This document shows positions 25,769 through 33,991 of a DNA stretch of 36,902 nt, one piece after another. The number at the start of each line of letters is the position of its first letter. Position 1 is the first letter of the stretch. Origin of the DNA: Terriglobales bacterium (lineage in GTDB: Bacteria > Acidobacteriota > Terriglobia > Terriglobales > Acidobacteriaceae); the NCBI GenBank assembly GCA_015655195.1, contig JAATFM010000068.1:1-36902 (forward strand), given 5' to 3'. A program made the position numbers and the translations under genes. Below the pieces are notes generated by a model, which had not been told where the DNA came from, ran no database searches, and saw only the letters and a list, made by a program, of their open reading frames with translations.

Positions 25769-28669
25769 ATGCAAAACTCCCACCCAAAAGGTCTACGACC
25801 GGTTTCTGTCCCGCGCCCTGAGAAGGTCGTTGAGGAATACTATGACCGGCTGCGGGAATGGGCAATGGGACTCACACGCGGCGACGTGGATGTCGCATTC
25901 GACATCGTCCACGACCTGTACCTCTATATCCGGTTGGCGAAGCCCGATTTCAGCCGCGTCGAAAATTTCGAGAACTATCTGTACAAGTGCCTGCGGAATA
26001 TCCATCTGGCGCGCCTGTCGGAATCGTCGCGCAACGCCTGGCAGAATGTCTCCGCAATAGAGCTCGACTCGCTGGAATTTGCATTCTGGGCTAACTCAGA
26101 ATCCTTCGTGCTGGAACGCCAGAATGAGCTGAGGCAAATTTGCCACTACGCAGTCCACCGCAAGGCGCAGACGAAGAGCGCAAGCCTATTCATCTTCCGA
26201 TTCTTCCACGATTATTCCGTGCAGGCGATCTCGGAGATCGCAAACATCCCGCTCACCGTGGTGCAGCCGAGCCTTAGCAAAGCCCGGACAGAATTACAGC
26301 GGTATCTCGACAGTCCCGATGATTCTCAGTTTGCCGGTATGAAGAATGGGGATTTGCAATGGGCTCCGATCTCGTCACAGGAATTTCATCAAGAGCTTCG
26401 GGCTACCATCATGCACGCCCGCGATGGAGATTGCCTCACGGAAGAGGAACTGATAAGCCATTACCAATCGCCGGTCCCCAAGGCAATTCCATGCTCGCTC
26501 CTCTCGCACCTTGTGAGTTGTGAGCGCTGCCTGGCGCTTGTCGATAAGCACTTCCGCCGGCCAACGCTTGGCGACCGCGGTCCCTTCCGGCAACTCGCAG
26601 GCAAGCAAGGCAAGCAGAGGCGTTTCGCCGGCCGCAATCTCCACGCGCTCAGTTTCAAAGAGATGTCGCAGATTGTTTCGCGTCACTACGAAGATGTCTT
26701 TCAGCACCGTCCGCGGGTTCTCTCGATTGCTGTCGATGGAAAGGTCGTCGCTTCGCATCACGTGGAGGCGTGCCGCAGTGTGCAATCGGTTCGCATCGAA
26801 AGGCCCGACCAGGCAGGGGGGATCGAGGTCTTTAGCGAGTTCGATGTTCGCCTGATGCTTATTCTCCTCGAAGACCTGCCACCGCATGGCCCCAGCGTGA
26901 GAATGGAGCACATTGAGTTGAGCGATGGCCGCTGGATCGAGATGAGGCTTACCTTCGACAGCCTCGGTGTGAACAGCGAAGTCACCTACTTCGATCCGCT
27001 GCTTCAGACGGACTCGAACGCCCTCGCCGTTGAAGACGAAGACGATGCTCCTCCCGCTGTCCTTCAGATCGTTCCCACAAAGCCGGAGACGGAAGGCGTG
27101 TTAAGCAGGCCGAATGCGCCGGACACAGATACCTCCAGGTTTTCTCCGGGCGTTTCGGTAGATTGGCGGTCGCAGTTCTGGTCGAGAGTCAAACAGATGT
27201 GCTTCCCCGAACCGAATCCCCTTCTGGTGGGCGGGTTGCTCTGCTCGCTTGCCGCGATCGCCTTCTTCTCCGTCTGGATGTACAGATTGCCCAGGGTCAC
27301 TCCCGCGGCCCTCTTGACCAGCGCGGAGCAATGGGACACCGGAATGCAGCACAACGCGCAGCCCGGTGTTGTTTATCAGAAGGTCCGCATCACTACGCAG
27401 AAGCACAGCGTGGAGCGCGCGATCTATCGGGATGCGCAAGGCTTCCGGCGCCCCAGGCATAACAAGCTAAGTTCCGAGGATGAAGCGCTGAGGCAGCAAC
27501 TTGCCCAGGCCGGCGTGAGCTGGGATGAACCGCTTTCCGCCGCAAGTTATAAGGATTGGCGCGACCGCATCTCGATTCAGCGTGATCAGGTTACACGAGA
27601 TGGGCAGAGCCTTCTAAAGCTGACCACGACCGCATCGAATCGGAACTCCTTGGTGCTTCAGGAGACGCTGACAGTCCGCGAGAGCGATTTCCACCCAGTG
27701 GACCGCACGGTCGAACTGCGCGACTACGGCACAGTTGAGATTGCTGAGCTTAATTACGACGTTCTCCCCTGGAGCATTGCCAATCCCGACTGGTTTGAAC
27801 AGCCAGCGGACGCAAATGGGCTGCGCCTGCCGCGCTCTTCGGGTCTGCCGGCCCTTCGCCTGCCGAGCGGTCTCAGTGAAAGCGACCTTGATGAAGCGGA
27901 GCTTGAAGCCAGTCTTGCTCTTACTCGTCTCCATCTCGACGCCGGCCGACAGATGAATCTAATCCGCGGCAAAGATGGATTGCACGTCGTCGGAATCGTA
28001 GATACCGCTATAGAAAAGCGCGCCCTTCAATCCGAGCTTTCTTTGATTCCGCACGTTGTGCCTGCAATCTCGACCGTCGAGGAACTGAATATCAGGCAGC
28101 GCGCAAACGGAATCAGCAGCGTGCAGACCCGGTCGGTGGTGTCCTCGGGGGCTTCTTCCGCCGAGCGCTACATTGCGGAGAAGGGGATGGACCGCAGCAC
28201 ATCTGTGCCGCTGACTCTGGGCGTCGTTGACAGCGCATTCGTCGTGAATCACGAGAGCAAGACCATTGGCGACCTTTGGCGGCGCTTTGGCTCAAATCAA
28301 GATCTCTCGCCCAATGCGCGTATGGCGCTGAGTGAGCTTGTCGTACAGCATAAGGCTGCGCTCCTGGCAGCGATCGAGGAAGAGCAGCAACGGCTCATCG
28401 ACCTCAAGCTCATATCAGCTCCTGTCCTCGCCTCGGATTCCGTCCAAGGCAATTCCGCCGAACTGGAAGCCGCGGCGCAGCGGAACTTTTCGCTCTGCGT
28501 GGAACTTACCTCCCCAGGCGCAGAAGAACCGAGGCTGGCTGAGGAGATTGCGCCTCAGCTCGGTCAGACCCTGACGCGGCTGCGAAACATCATCCTCCAT
28601 ATCTCCGCGGCGTCCATGATCTCCCCGCCTACTCTCAACAAGGCTACTGTCGAAAACCAAAGCAAATAA
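25769..28669 (+). CDS. ECF-like sigma factor fused to zinc anti-sigma domain, membrane helix and extracytoplasmic region
   Basis: One frame of 966 residues. Residues about 20-90 resemble sigma region 2 (YYDRLREWAMGLTRGDVDVA, FENYLYKCLRNIHLARL). Residues about 125-185 resemble region 4 (FHDYSVQAISEIANIPLTVV, then LSKARTELQRYL). An anti-sigma zinc finger of zf-HC2 type follows: Cys222-x24-His247-x3-Cys251-x2-Cys254. Then come a cytoplasmic beta-rich segment (about 305-420), one membrane helix (about 486-507, LLVGGLLCSLAAIAFFSVWM) and about 460 outer residues. Of these, about 520-690 recall a LolA/RseB-like fold and about 700-790 a BON-like segment (GKDGLHVVGIVDTAIEKRAL); both are tentative. Sigma and anti-sigma factors are normally separate proteins; here release would need proteolysis or a conformational change. 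No SD precedes the ATG. The stop lies 23 bp before the receptor ATG, so an operon is likely. Confidence 0.8.
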   Translation: MQNSHPKGLRPVSVPRPEKVVEEYYDRLREWAMGLTRGDVDVAFDIVHDLYLYIRLAKPDFSRVENFENYLYKCLRNIHLARLSESSRNAWQNVSAIELDSLEFAFWANSESFVLERQNELRQICHYAVHRKAQTKSASLFIFRFFHDYSVQAISEIANIPLTVVQPSLSKARTELQRYLDSPDDSQFAGMKNGDLQWAPISSQEFHQELRATIMHARDGDCLTEEELISHYQSPVPKAIPCSLLSHLVSCERCLALVDKHFRRPTLGDRGPFRQLAGKQGKQRRFAGRNLHALSFKEMSQIVSRHYEDVFQHRPRVLSIAVDGKVVASHHVEACRSVQSVRIERPDQAGGIEVFSEFDVRLMLILLEDLPPHGPSVRMEHIELSDGRWIEMRLTFDSLGVNSEVTYFDPLLQTDSNALAVEDEDDAPPAVLQIVPTKPETEGVLSRPNAPDTDTSRFSPGVSVDWRSQFWSRVKQMCFPEPNPLLVGGLLCSLAAIAFFSVWMYRLPRVTPAALLTSAEQWDTGMQHNAQPGVVYQKVRITTQKHSVERAIYRDAQGFRRPRHNKLSSEDEALRQQLAQAGVSWDEPLSAASYKDWRDRISIQRDQVTRDGQSLLKLTTTASNRNSLVLQETLTVRESDFHPVDRTVELRDYGTVEIAELNYDVLPWSIANPDWFEQPADANGLRLPRSSGLPALRLPSGLSESDLDEAELEASLALTRLHLDAGRQMNLIRGKDGLHVVGIVDTAIEKRALQSELSLIPHVVPAISTVEELNIRQRANGISSVQTRSVVSSGASSAERYIAEKGMDRSTSVPLTLGVVDSAFVVNHESKTIGDLWRRFGSNQDLSPNARMALSELVVQHKAALLAAIEEEQQRLIDLKLISAPVLASDSVQGNSAELEAAAQRNFSLCVELTSPGAEEPRLAEEIAPQLGQTLTRLRNIILHISAASMISPPTLNKATVENQSK

Positions 28670-28692
28670 GAAAAGAGCGAGGTTTGTTCTCA

Positions 28693-31600
28693 ATGTTGCG
28701 AAGAATACTTCTGGCGTGTGTCTGCGTGGGCGCTTGTGTAAGCGCTTTCGGACAGACGGCGCGCTTTTCAGGCCAGGTAACTGATCCCCAGAACGCTGCG
28801 ATTCCCGATGCGGAGGTTGCTGCGATCAATCTCGACACCGCAAGCAAGGTTTCCGCGAAGACGAACAGTACAGGCGCCTACCTTATTCCATATCTCCCTG
28901 CGGGGCAGTACAGGATTGAAGTTAAAGCCAAGGACTTTGCTCCTTATACGAGCGCCCCGCTGGCGCTCACTGTCGATCAAGCCTTCATCTATGACATTCA
29001 GCTTTCGGTCAATTCCGCGCAATCGACAGTGACAGTTCAGGGTGGCTCTGAATCCGTCACCCAGGTCAACACTGAAAACGCCGAAGTGAGCGGCACTGTC
29101 ACCGGCAAGGAAGTTGCGGAGCTGCAGTTGAACGGCCGCAACTTTTCTCAGCTCATCGCGCTTGCTCCCGGCGTCAGCAACCAAACCTCGCAGGACGAAG
29201 CGCGCGTAGGCATGGCGGGCAGCGTCTCGTATTCGGTCAATGGCGGGCGCGTCGAATACAACAGCTTTCAGGTGGACGGCTCCGAGATACTGAACGTCGG
29301 CATTAACAAGGACCACACCTCCCTCATCGTGACGCCGAGCATCGATTCCATCGAGGATGTCAAGGTACTTACCTCGAATTACGGAGCGAAGTATCCAAGC
29401 TCCGGCAACGGAACGACGCTCATCACCACCAAGTCCGGAACCGACAAATACCACGGCAACCTGTATGAGTTCATTCGCAATGAAGCATTCAACGCCAAGG
29501 GTTACTTTGACGTGACCAACGGCGCTCCGCTCTATCGCCGCAACGATTCCGGCGGCACATTCGGTGGCCCGTTGTCGATTCCGCATCTTTACGACGGCAA
29601 GGGCCGGACGCACTTCTTCTTCTCCGAGGAAGTGCGCATGGAGACGGACCCCTACGCCTACCGGCAGGGCGTCCCGACGCTGGCCGAGCGCAACGGCGAC
29701 TTCAGCGATGTTTGCCCCTACGCGGCCCCTGGGCAATATACGCCATTTGATCCATACACGGGCAATTATCCAGATTGCCCCAGCACGAGAGGTGGCGCTG
29801 GCGCGTCTCCCCCGGCCAAAACTTATCCCGGTAACTTGATCCCTAACATGAACCCTGTCGCAACCGCACTTCTGGGCAATGGCCTGATCCCACTGCCAAA
29901 CTCGACTACCGGCTGCACTTCGTCGATTGGCTCCTGCTATCTGGCGGAAGTCTCGCTGCCCACCTTCTATCGCGAGGAACTGGTGCGCGTCGATCATTCG
30001 TTCACGAGCAAAGAGGCTCTGACTTTCCGCTACACACACGACGAGTGGAACGAAACTGCGCCGGTGCCGCAATACGCAACGGTGCAGAACAGCTTTCCGA
30101 CCATCCGCAACAGCTTCGAGGGGCCGGGAACGAGTATCGTAGGGCGTCTGGCCTCGCAGCTCTCAGCGCTGTGGTCCAACGAACTAGCCTTCAGCTATAC
30201 CTCTTCGAACCTCTCGCTCAACGATGTTGCCGCCCCGAACGTATACCTCAACCGTCCGGCTGTGGTCGATAGCGACATGGGCTATATCTTCAACAATGGC
30301 GCCAAGGGAATGGACGGCATGCCCAAGGTGCCTGGCATCGACATTGCCGGTACGAATGCTGCTTACGGCGGCAACGGATTCAGTGTCGATCCCGGCTACA
30401 TGCCGTGGAAGCACTCCAATCCCGACTACAGCGTCATGGACAACGTCGAGAAGATACTGGGGTCGCATTCCCTGAAGTTCGGAGTGCAATTCATCTTCTT
30501 CAATCGATCCCAGACCAACGGGCCGACCGGCGCGGCGACCGGCGACGTGCAGGGGCTGATGACATTCAATGGCGAGGTCACGGGAAACTCCTTTGCCGAC
30601 TTTTTGATGATGGGCGCTGGGAGGGATGAGGGCGGTTTAGGCGGCATGACCACCTTTCAGCAGGATAGCGGGCAGGGTACATACCACCAGGCTTACCGGA
30701 TTGCCGAACCGTACTTTCAGGACGATTGGAAGATTACGCGGCGGCTTACTTTGAATGCGGGCGTGCGCCTGAGCATGTTTGGCGTGTACAAGGAGACCCA
30801 TCACAACGCATATAACTGGACAGCGAAGGCCTTCAATCCGGCGCTCTCGGAATCTGTCTTCGTGGCAGCGGGAGGCGGACAGTTGACGAATGCCGCCACG
30901 AATACGGTGGTTCCCATCTACCTCAAGAATGGCCAGGCTAACCCGGTGGTCACGAACGGCATTGTGCAGTGCGGCGTCAATGGCGTTCCGGATGGCTGCA
31001 TGACAGGGCACCTGTGGAATCCGGCTCCTCGAATCGGCTTTGCCTGGGATGTCTTCGGCAACGGAAAAACGGCCCTGCGCGCAGGTTACGGCGTCTTCTT
31101 CGAGCACGGCACTGCGGACGAGGCCAACACCGGCTCGCTCGAAGGCGGCGCGCCTCTTGTGCTTAGCATGACCCAGTACAACGTGGATGGTCCCGGCTGC
31201 ATCGGCTACACAACGCCCGGCTGTTCTTATGGCAACACCTTCAATCTCACGCCCGGCGCCTTCCCCGCCGATGTCACCGCGATTCCGACCAAGGCGGTGT
31301 GGCCGTATGTGCAGCAGTGGAGCTTCGGTATCGAGCAGGAGCTGCCGCACCAGATGTTGACCACCTTTGGATATGTGGGCAGCAAGGGAACGCACCTCAC
31401 CTTGCAGCGCGAGATCAACCAGCTCATTCCCACGCCCGCATCCAGCAATCCCTTCGGCCAGCACGAACCGCTGACGCAGACAATCTGCAATCCGCCGGTG
31501 CAGGGCAGTCAAGCGGGGCTTCCCCCAGGAAACTATGTGGGTTATTATGTGCTCCCCAACCAGGCGTATATCTATCCGTCCAGTCCTGCTTTCGTCAATC

Positions 31601-32622
31601 TGACGACGGCCTGCTATACCTCCAGCGGCGAGGGGGCGAACCCCAACGCATTCCGTACCTACGCCCCAGGGATGGGCAATATCTATTCGCTTGAAAACAC
31701 CGCCAACTCCAACTACAACGCATTCCAATTCACCTTGCGGCGCGTAGCGGAGCCGCTGACGCTGGGCGTTGCCTACACCTACAGCCACTCCTTCGACAAT
31801 TCGTCCGACCGCTCCGATTCCAACTTCGTCAACTCCTTCGATGTTCGCGGCAACCGGGCCAGCTCCAATTACGATCAGCGCCATCTTCTGCACATCAACT
31901 ACATCTACGACCTGCGGCTGCGCCAGTTCTTGCAGCATTTCCTGAGCAACATCAACACCGATCCCGACTCAGACAAACACTCGCCGGTTCCAGCGCCCGA
32001 TTCGTTTTTGAAATCCAAACTCTCCGGCTTGTTGCTCGACCACTGGCAGCTTTCGGGAATCACGCTCTTTGAGACCGGCACTCCATTCAGCGTCATCAAT
32101 GGAGGCGACCTTGCGAACGGCGTCAGCGTGCTCGACAATGCCGGAGTCTTCAACGGCGTTGGCGCGGGTTCGTATCCCGATATTTGCCCCACATACTCCT
32201 CACGCATTCCCACTGTCAGCAACACATCAACCAGTTTCGGGCCTCTCCTCCATACCCCTGCGGAGTTCTGCGCGCCGCGCGGCCTCACCTTCGGCGATGC
32301 TGGACGAAATGTTATGCGCAATCCCAGCCGCTGGAACTTCGATGCGGCGATGGAAAGGCACTTCAACCTGTGGGAGAAGGCGAACCTGGAGTTTCGCGCC
32401 GAGGCCTTCAACGTCTTCAACCATACGCAGTTCCGCATCTACGATCCCACGCTGGGCAATCAGGCCAACAACACGGCGAGCTGCTACTCCGATTCGGAAA
32501 CCGGCGGTTACAGCGCGGCGGGCGACGGGACGACGGACTGCCTGAGCAACAGCTCGTTCCTGCATCCGGTAGACGCCCATCGTCCGCGCACCATCCAGTT
32601 CGGCCTGAAGCTCGATTTTTGA
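28693..32622 (+). CDS. Oar-like TonB-dependent outer-membrane receptor with carboxypeptidase-regulatory domain
   Basis: The protein has 1309 residues from the ATG at 28693; GAGCGAGG lies 10 nt upstream, so a TTG at 28684 is not preferred. A signal peptide ends near SAFGQ. Residues about 22-105 form a carboxypeptidase D regulatory-like domain (RFSGQVTDPQNAAIPDAEV, STGAYLIPYLPAGQYRIEV). A plug-like region follows (about 115-230, with ELQLNGRNFSQLIALAPGVS and SIEDVKVLTSNYGAKYPSSG), then a large barrel ending in RPRTIQFGLKLDF with a terminal Phe. Oar-like receptors are abundant in Acidobacteriota and are thought to import or bind large substrates such as oligosaccharides or peptides. There is no N-terminal STN signalling domain, although the upstream gene is a sigma/anti-sigma protein, so any signalling must differ from the FecAIR plan. 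The lipoprotein gene follows after 38 bp. Confidence 0.92.
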   Translation: MLRRILLACVCVGACVSAFGQTARFSGQVTDPQNAAIPDAEVAAINLDTASKVSAKTNSTGAYLIPYLPAGQYRIEVKAKDFAPYTSAPLALTVDQAFIYDIQLSVNSAQSTVTVQGGSESVTQVNTENAEVSGTVTGKEVAELQLNGRNFSQLIALAPGVSNQTSQDEARVGMAGSVSYSVNGGRVEYNSFQVDGSEILNVGINKDHTSLIVTPSIDSIEDVKVLTSNYGAKYPSSGNGTTLITTKSGTDKYHGNLYEFIRNEAFNAKGYFDVTNGAPLYRRNDSGGTFGGPLSIPHLYDGKGRTHFFFSEEVRMETDPYAYRQGVPTLAERNGDFSDVCPYAAPGQYTPFDPYTGNYPDCPSTRGGAGASPPAKTYPGNLIPNMNPVATALLGNGLIPLPNSTTGCTSSIGSCYLAEVSLPTFYREELVRVDHSFTSKEALTFRYTHDEWNETAPVPQYATVQNSFPTIRNSFEGPGTSIVGRLASQLSALWSNELAFSYTSSNLSLNDVAAPNVYLNRPAVVDSDMGYIFNNGAKGMDGMPKVPGIDIAGTNAAYGGNGFSVDPGYMPWKHSNPDYSVMDNVEKILGSHSLKFGVQFIFFNRSQTNGPTGAATGDVQGLMTFNGEVTGNSFADFLMMGAGRDEGGLGGMTTFQQDSGQGTYHQAYRIAEPYFQDDWKITRRLTLNAGVRLSMFGVYKETHHNAYNWTAKAFNPALSESVFVAAGGGQLTNAATNTVVPIYLKNGQANPVVTNGIVQCGVNGVPDGCMTGHLWNPAPRIGFAWDVFGNGKTALRAGYGVFFEHGTADEANTGSLEGGAPLVLSMTQYNVDGPGCIGYTTPGCSYGNTFNLTPGAFPADVTAIPTKAVWPYVQQWSFGIEQELPHQMLTTFGYVGSKGTHLTLQREINQLIPTPASSNPFGQHEPLTQTICNPPVQGSQAGLPPGNYVGYYVLPNQAYIYPSSPAFVNLTTACYTSSGEGANPNAFRTYAPGMGNIYSLENTANSNYNAFQFTLRRVAEPLTLGVAYTYSHSFDNSSDRSDSNFVNSFDVRGNRASSNYDQRHLLHINYIYDLRLRQFLQHFLSNINTDPDSDKHSPVPAPDSFLKSKLSGLLLDHWQLSGITLFETGTPFSVINGGDLANGVSVLDNAGVFNGVGAGSYPDICPTYSSRIPTVSNTSTSFGPLLHTPAEFCAPRGLTFGDAGRNVMRNPSRWNFDAAMERHFNLWEKANLEFRAEAFNVFNHTQFRIYDPTLGNQANNTASCYSDSETGGYSAAGDGTTDCLSNSSFLHPVDAHRPRTIQFGLKLDF

Positions 32623-32660
32623 TCCCCGATTTTGATCTCTGGGAGGCAGAGGTATTGGTT

Positions 32661-33959
32661 ATGAAGAAATGTAAGAGTGCAAAGAGACAATTCCTCTCGG
32701 TATGCGCTGTACCGGCGTTGGCGGTTTTCGCGCTTGCAGGCGCATTAACCGGGTGCGTTTCCAACAAATCGAGCAGCGCCATCACCGCCGCTCCATCAAA
32801 CCTCTACTTCGGCAGCGGGGATGCGGTATGGGGCATCACGCTTGACCCAGCCACGGAATACTTCAGCTACACCAATATCAACGCGTCGGGCGCGCAGCCG
32901 GGATTCGTTCCGCTCAACGGCGCTTTCACCACTGCATCGAGCGGCTTTCTCGATCTGACGCTCACGCAAGCCTCAGCCTCAGTGAGCGTGGGGCAGGGAG
33001 GAACGGGCGCCGGCGGCTATGCCGTGCTTTTCCCCGATGAGGGCATGCTGATGCGGACCGGCAGCAGCACGATCGGCGTATCCGGAGGTTCCTCGCTGCT
33101 GATCGGCGCAGTGCCATCGGCGGCTTGCCCGGCTCTCAGCTCTCCGGAGACATTCAACTTTATCTCCATGGGAACGCCGATCACGGGAGACAAGGTTGTC
33201 CATGCCGCCTATGGAGCTATCCAAATCTCCCAGGGCAACGCGGATTCGTGGAGCTTCTCCAATTTCACGATGGATGACATAGGCGGCAACGCGCTCAGCC
33301 CGGTGCCGATTGCCGATGCGACATGCCCCGCCACGCAAGAGGGTTTCGTCCTGGTCAGTCCCATAGCCCAGACAACGCCGTTTCCTCCGCCATATACGCC
33401 CACACAAACTACCACGGGCATCAGCCCGTCGGGCCTGCTGGTCATCAATCAGGGTGAGGGATCCGATACTACGCCCACCGGACCGTCGAGCCTGCTGGGC
33501 GTCATCAAGCCATCGGCCGCTCTCAATGTCAGTGACATGGTCGGCAAAAGCTATGCCGGCTTTGAGTCCGACCCGCTGAGTCCGCTCGGCACCATCGCCG
33601 TGGTCTTTGGAGCCGGTTCGGGCACGGCCATCACTGGTGGCGGCTTTCCAAAGGACGATGTCACACAGTCGCCCGTGATTGACACCACGCTCGACCTCGG
33701 CACGCTGAGCGCGCAGACGCCGGGACTCTTCCCATCCGTCACGCTGACGCGGCCGGATACGTTCGAGGTCTGCGTGGGAACTCCCTCGGGCGGAACAGAT
33801 TCCAATGGAAACCCCACCTGCATTTTTCACGGAGTAGCAGTAGCCGGGCAGGTCAACGGAAAGTATGTGATCTTCACCAACATCAACAACCCGACGGCGC
33901 TGACATCCAAAGGAGCCACGCCGCTCGCAGTGATCAACCTCGCGCTGTATCAGCAATGA
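32661..33959 (+). CDS. Hypothetical lipoprotein of the receptor operon
   Basis: The protein has 432 residues. The start at 32661 has AGAGG 8 nt upstream and gives a lipoprotein signal: a basic N-terminus (MKKCKSAKRQ), a hydrophobic core, and the lipobox LTGC with Cys32. The mature protein is Ser/Thr/Gly-rich and probably mostly beta strand (LYFGSGDAVWGITLDPATEY, GISPSGLLVINQGEGSDTTP). No enzyme motif is seen. It lies between the TonB-dependent receptor (38 bp) and the NHL/MBG protein (32 bp), the place where a SusD-like partner is often found in Bacteroidota, but it shows no SusD resemblance. A surface or periplasmic binding role is inferred from context alone. Confidence 0.8.
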   Translation: MKKCKSAKRQFLSVCAVPALAVFALAGALTGCVSNKSSSAITAAPSNLYFGSGDAVWGITLDPATEYFSYTNINASGAQPGFVPLNGAFTTASSGFLDLTLTQASASVSVGQGGTGAGGYAVLFPDEGMLMRTGSSTIGVSGGSSLLIGAVPSAACPALSSPETFNFISMGTPITGDKVVHAAYGAIQISQGNADSWSFSNFTMDDIGGNALSPVPIADATCPATQEGFVLVSPIAQTTPFPPPYTPTQTTTGISPSGLLVINQGEGSDTTPTGPSSLLGVIKPSAALNVSDMVGKSYAGFESDPLSPLGTIAVVFGAGSGTAITGGGFPKDDVTQSPVIDTTLDLGTLSAQTPGLFPSVTLTRPDTFEVCVGTPSGGTDSNGNPTCIFHGVAVAGQVNGKYVIFTNINNPTALTSKGATPLAVINLALYQQ

Positions 33960-33991
33960 AAGATTGCCTGACCGAAAAAATGGAGAGTGAC

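Noticed and set aside
28684..28692. TTG start of the TonB-dependent receptor
   Set aside because: The ribosome site would be only about 1 nt away; the ATG at 28693 has proper spacing and begins the signal peptide.
28768..30072. Long minus-strand open frame (434 codons) opposite the TonB-dependent receptor
   Set aside because: It lies wholly inside a clearly conserved plus-strand gene, is Arg/Val-rich with no recognisable domain, and is explained by GC-rich codon bias.
30637..31938. Second long minus-strand open frame opposite the receptor
   Set aside because: Same reasons; no domain, no ribosome site, and the plus strand encodes the receptor barrel.
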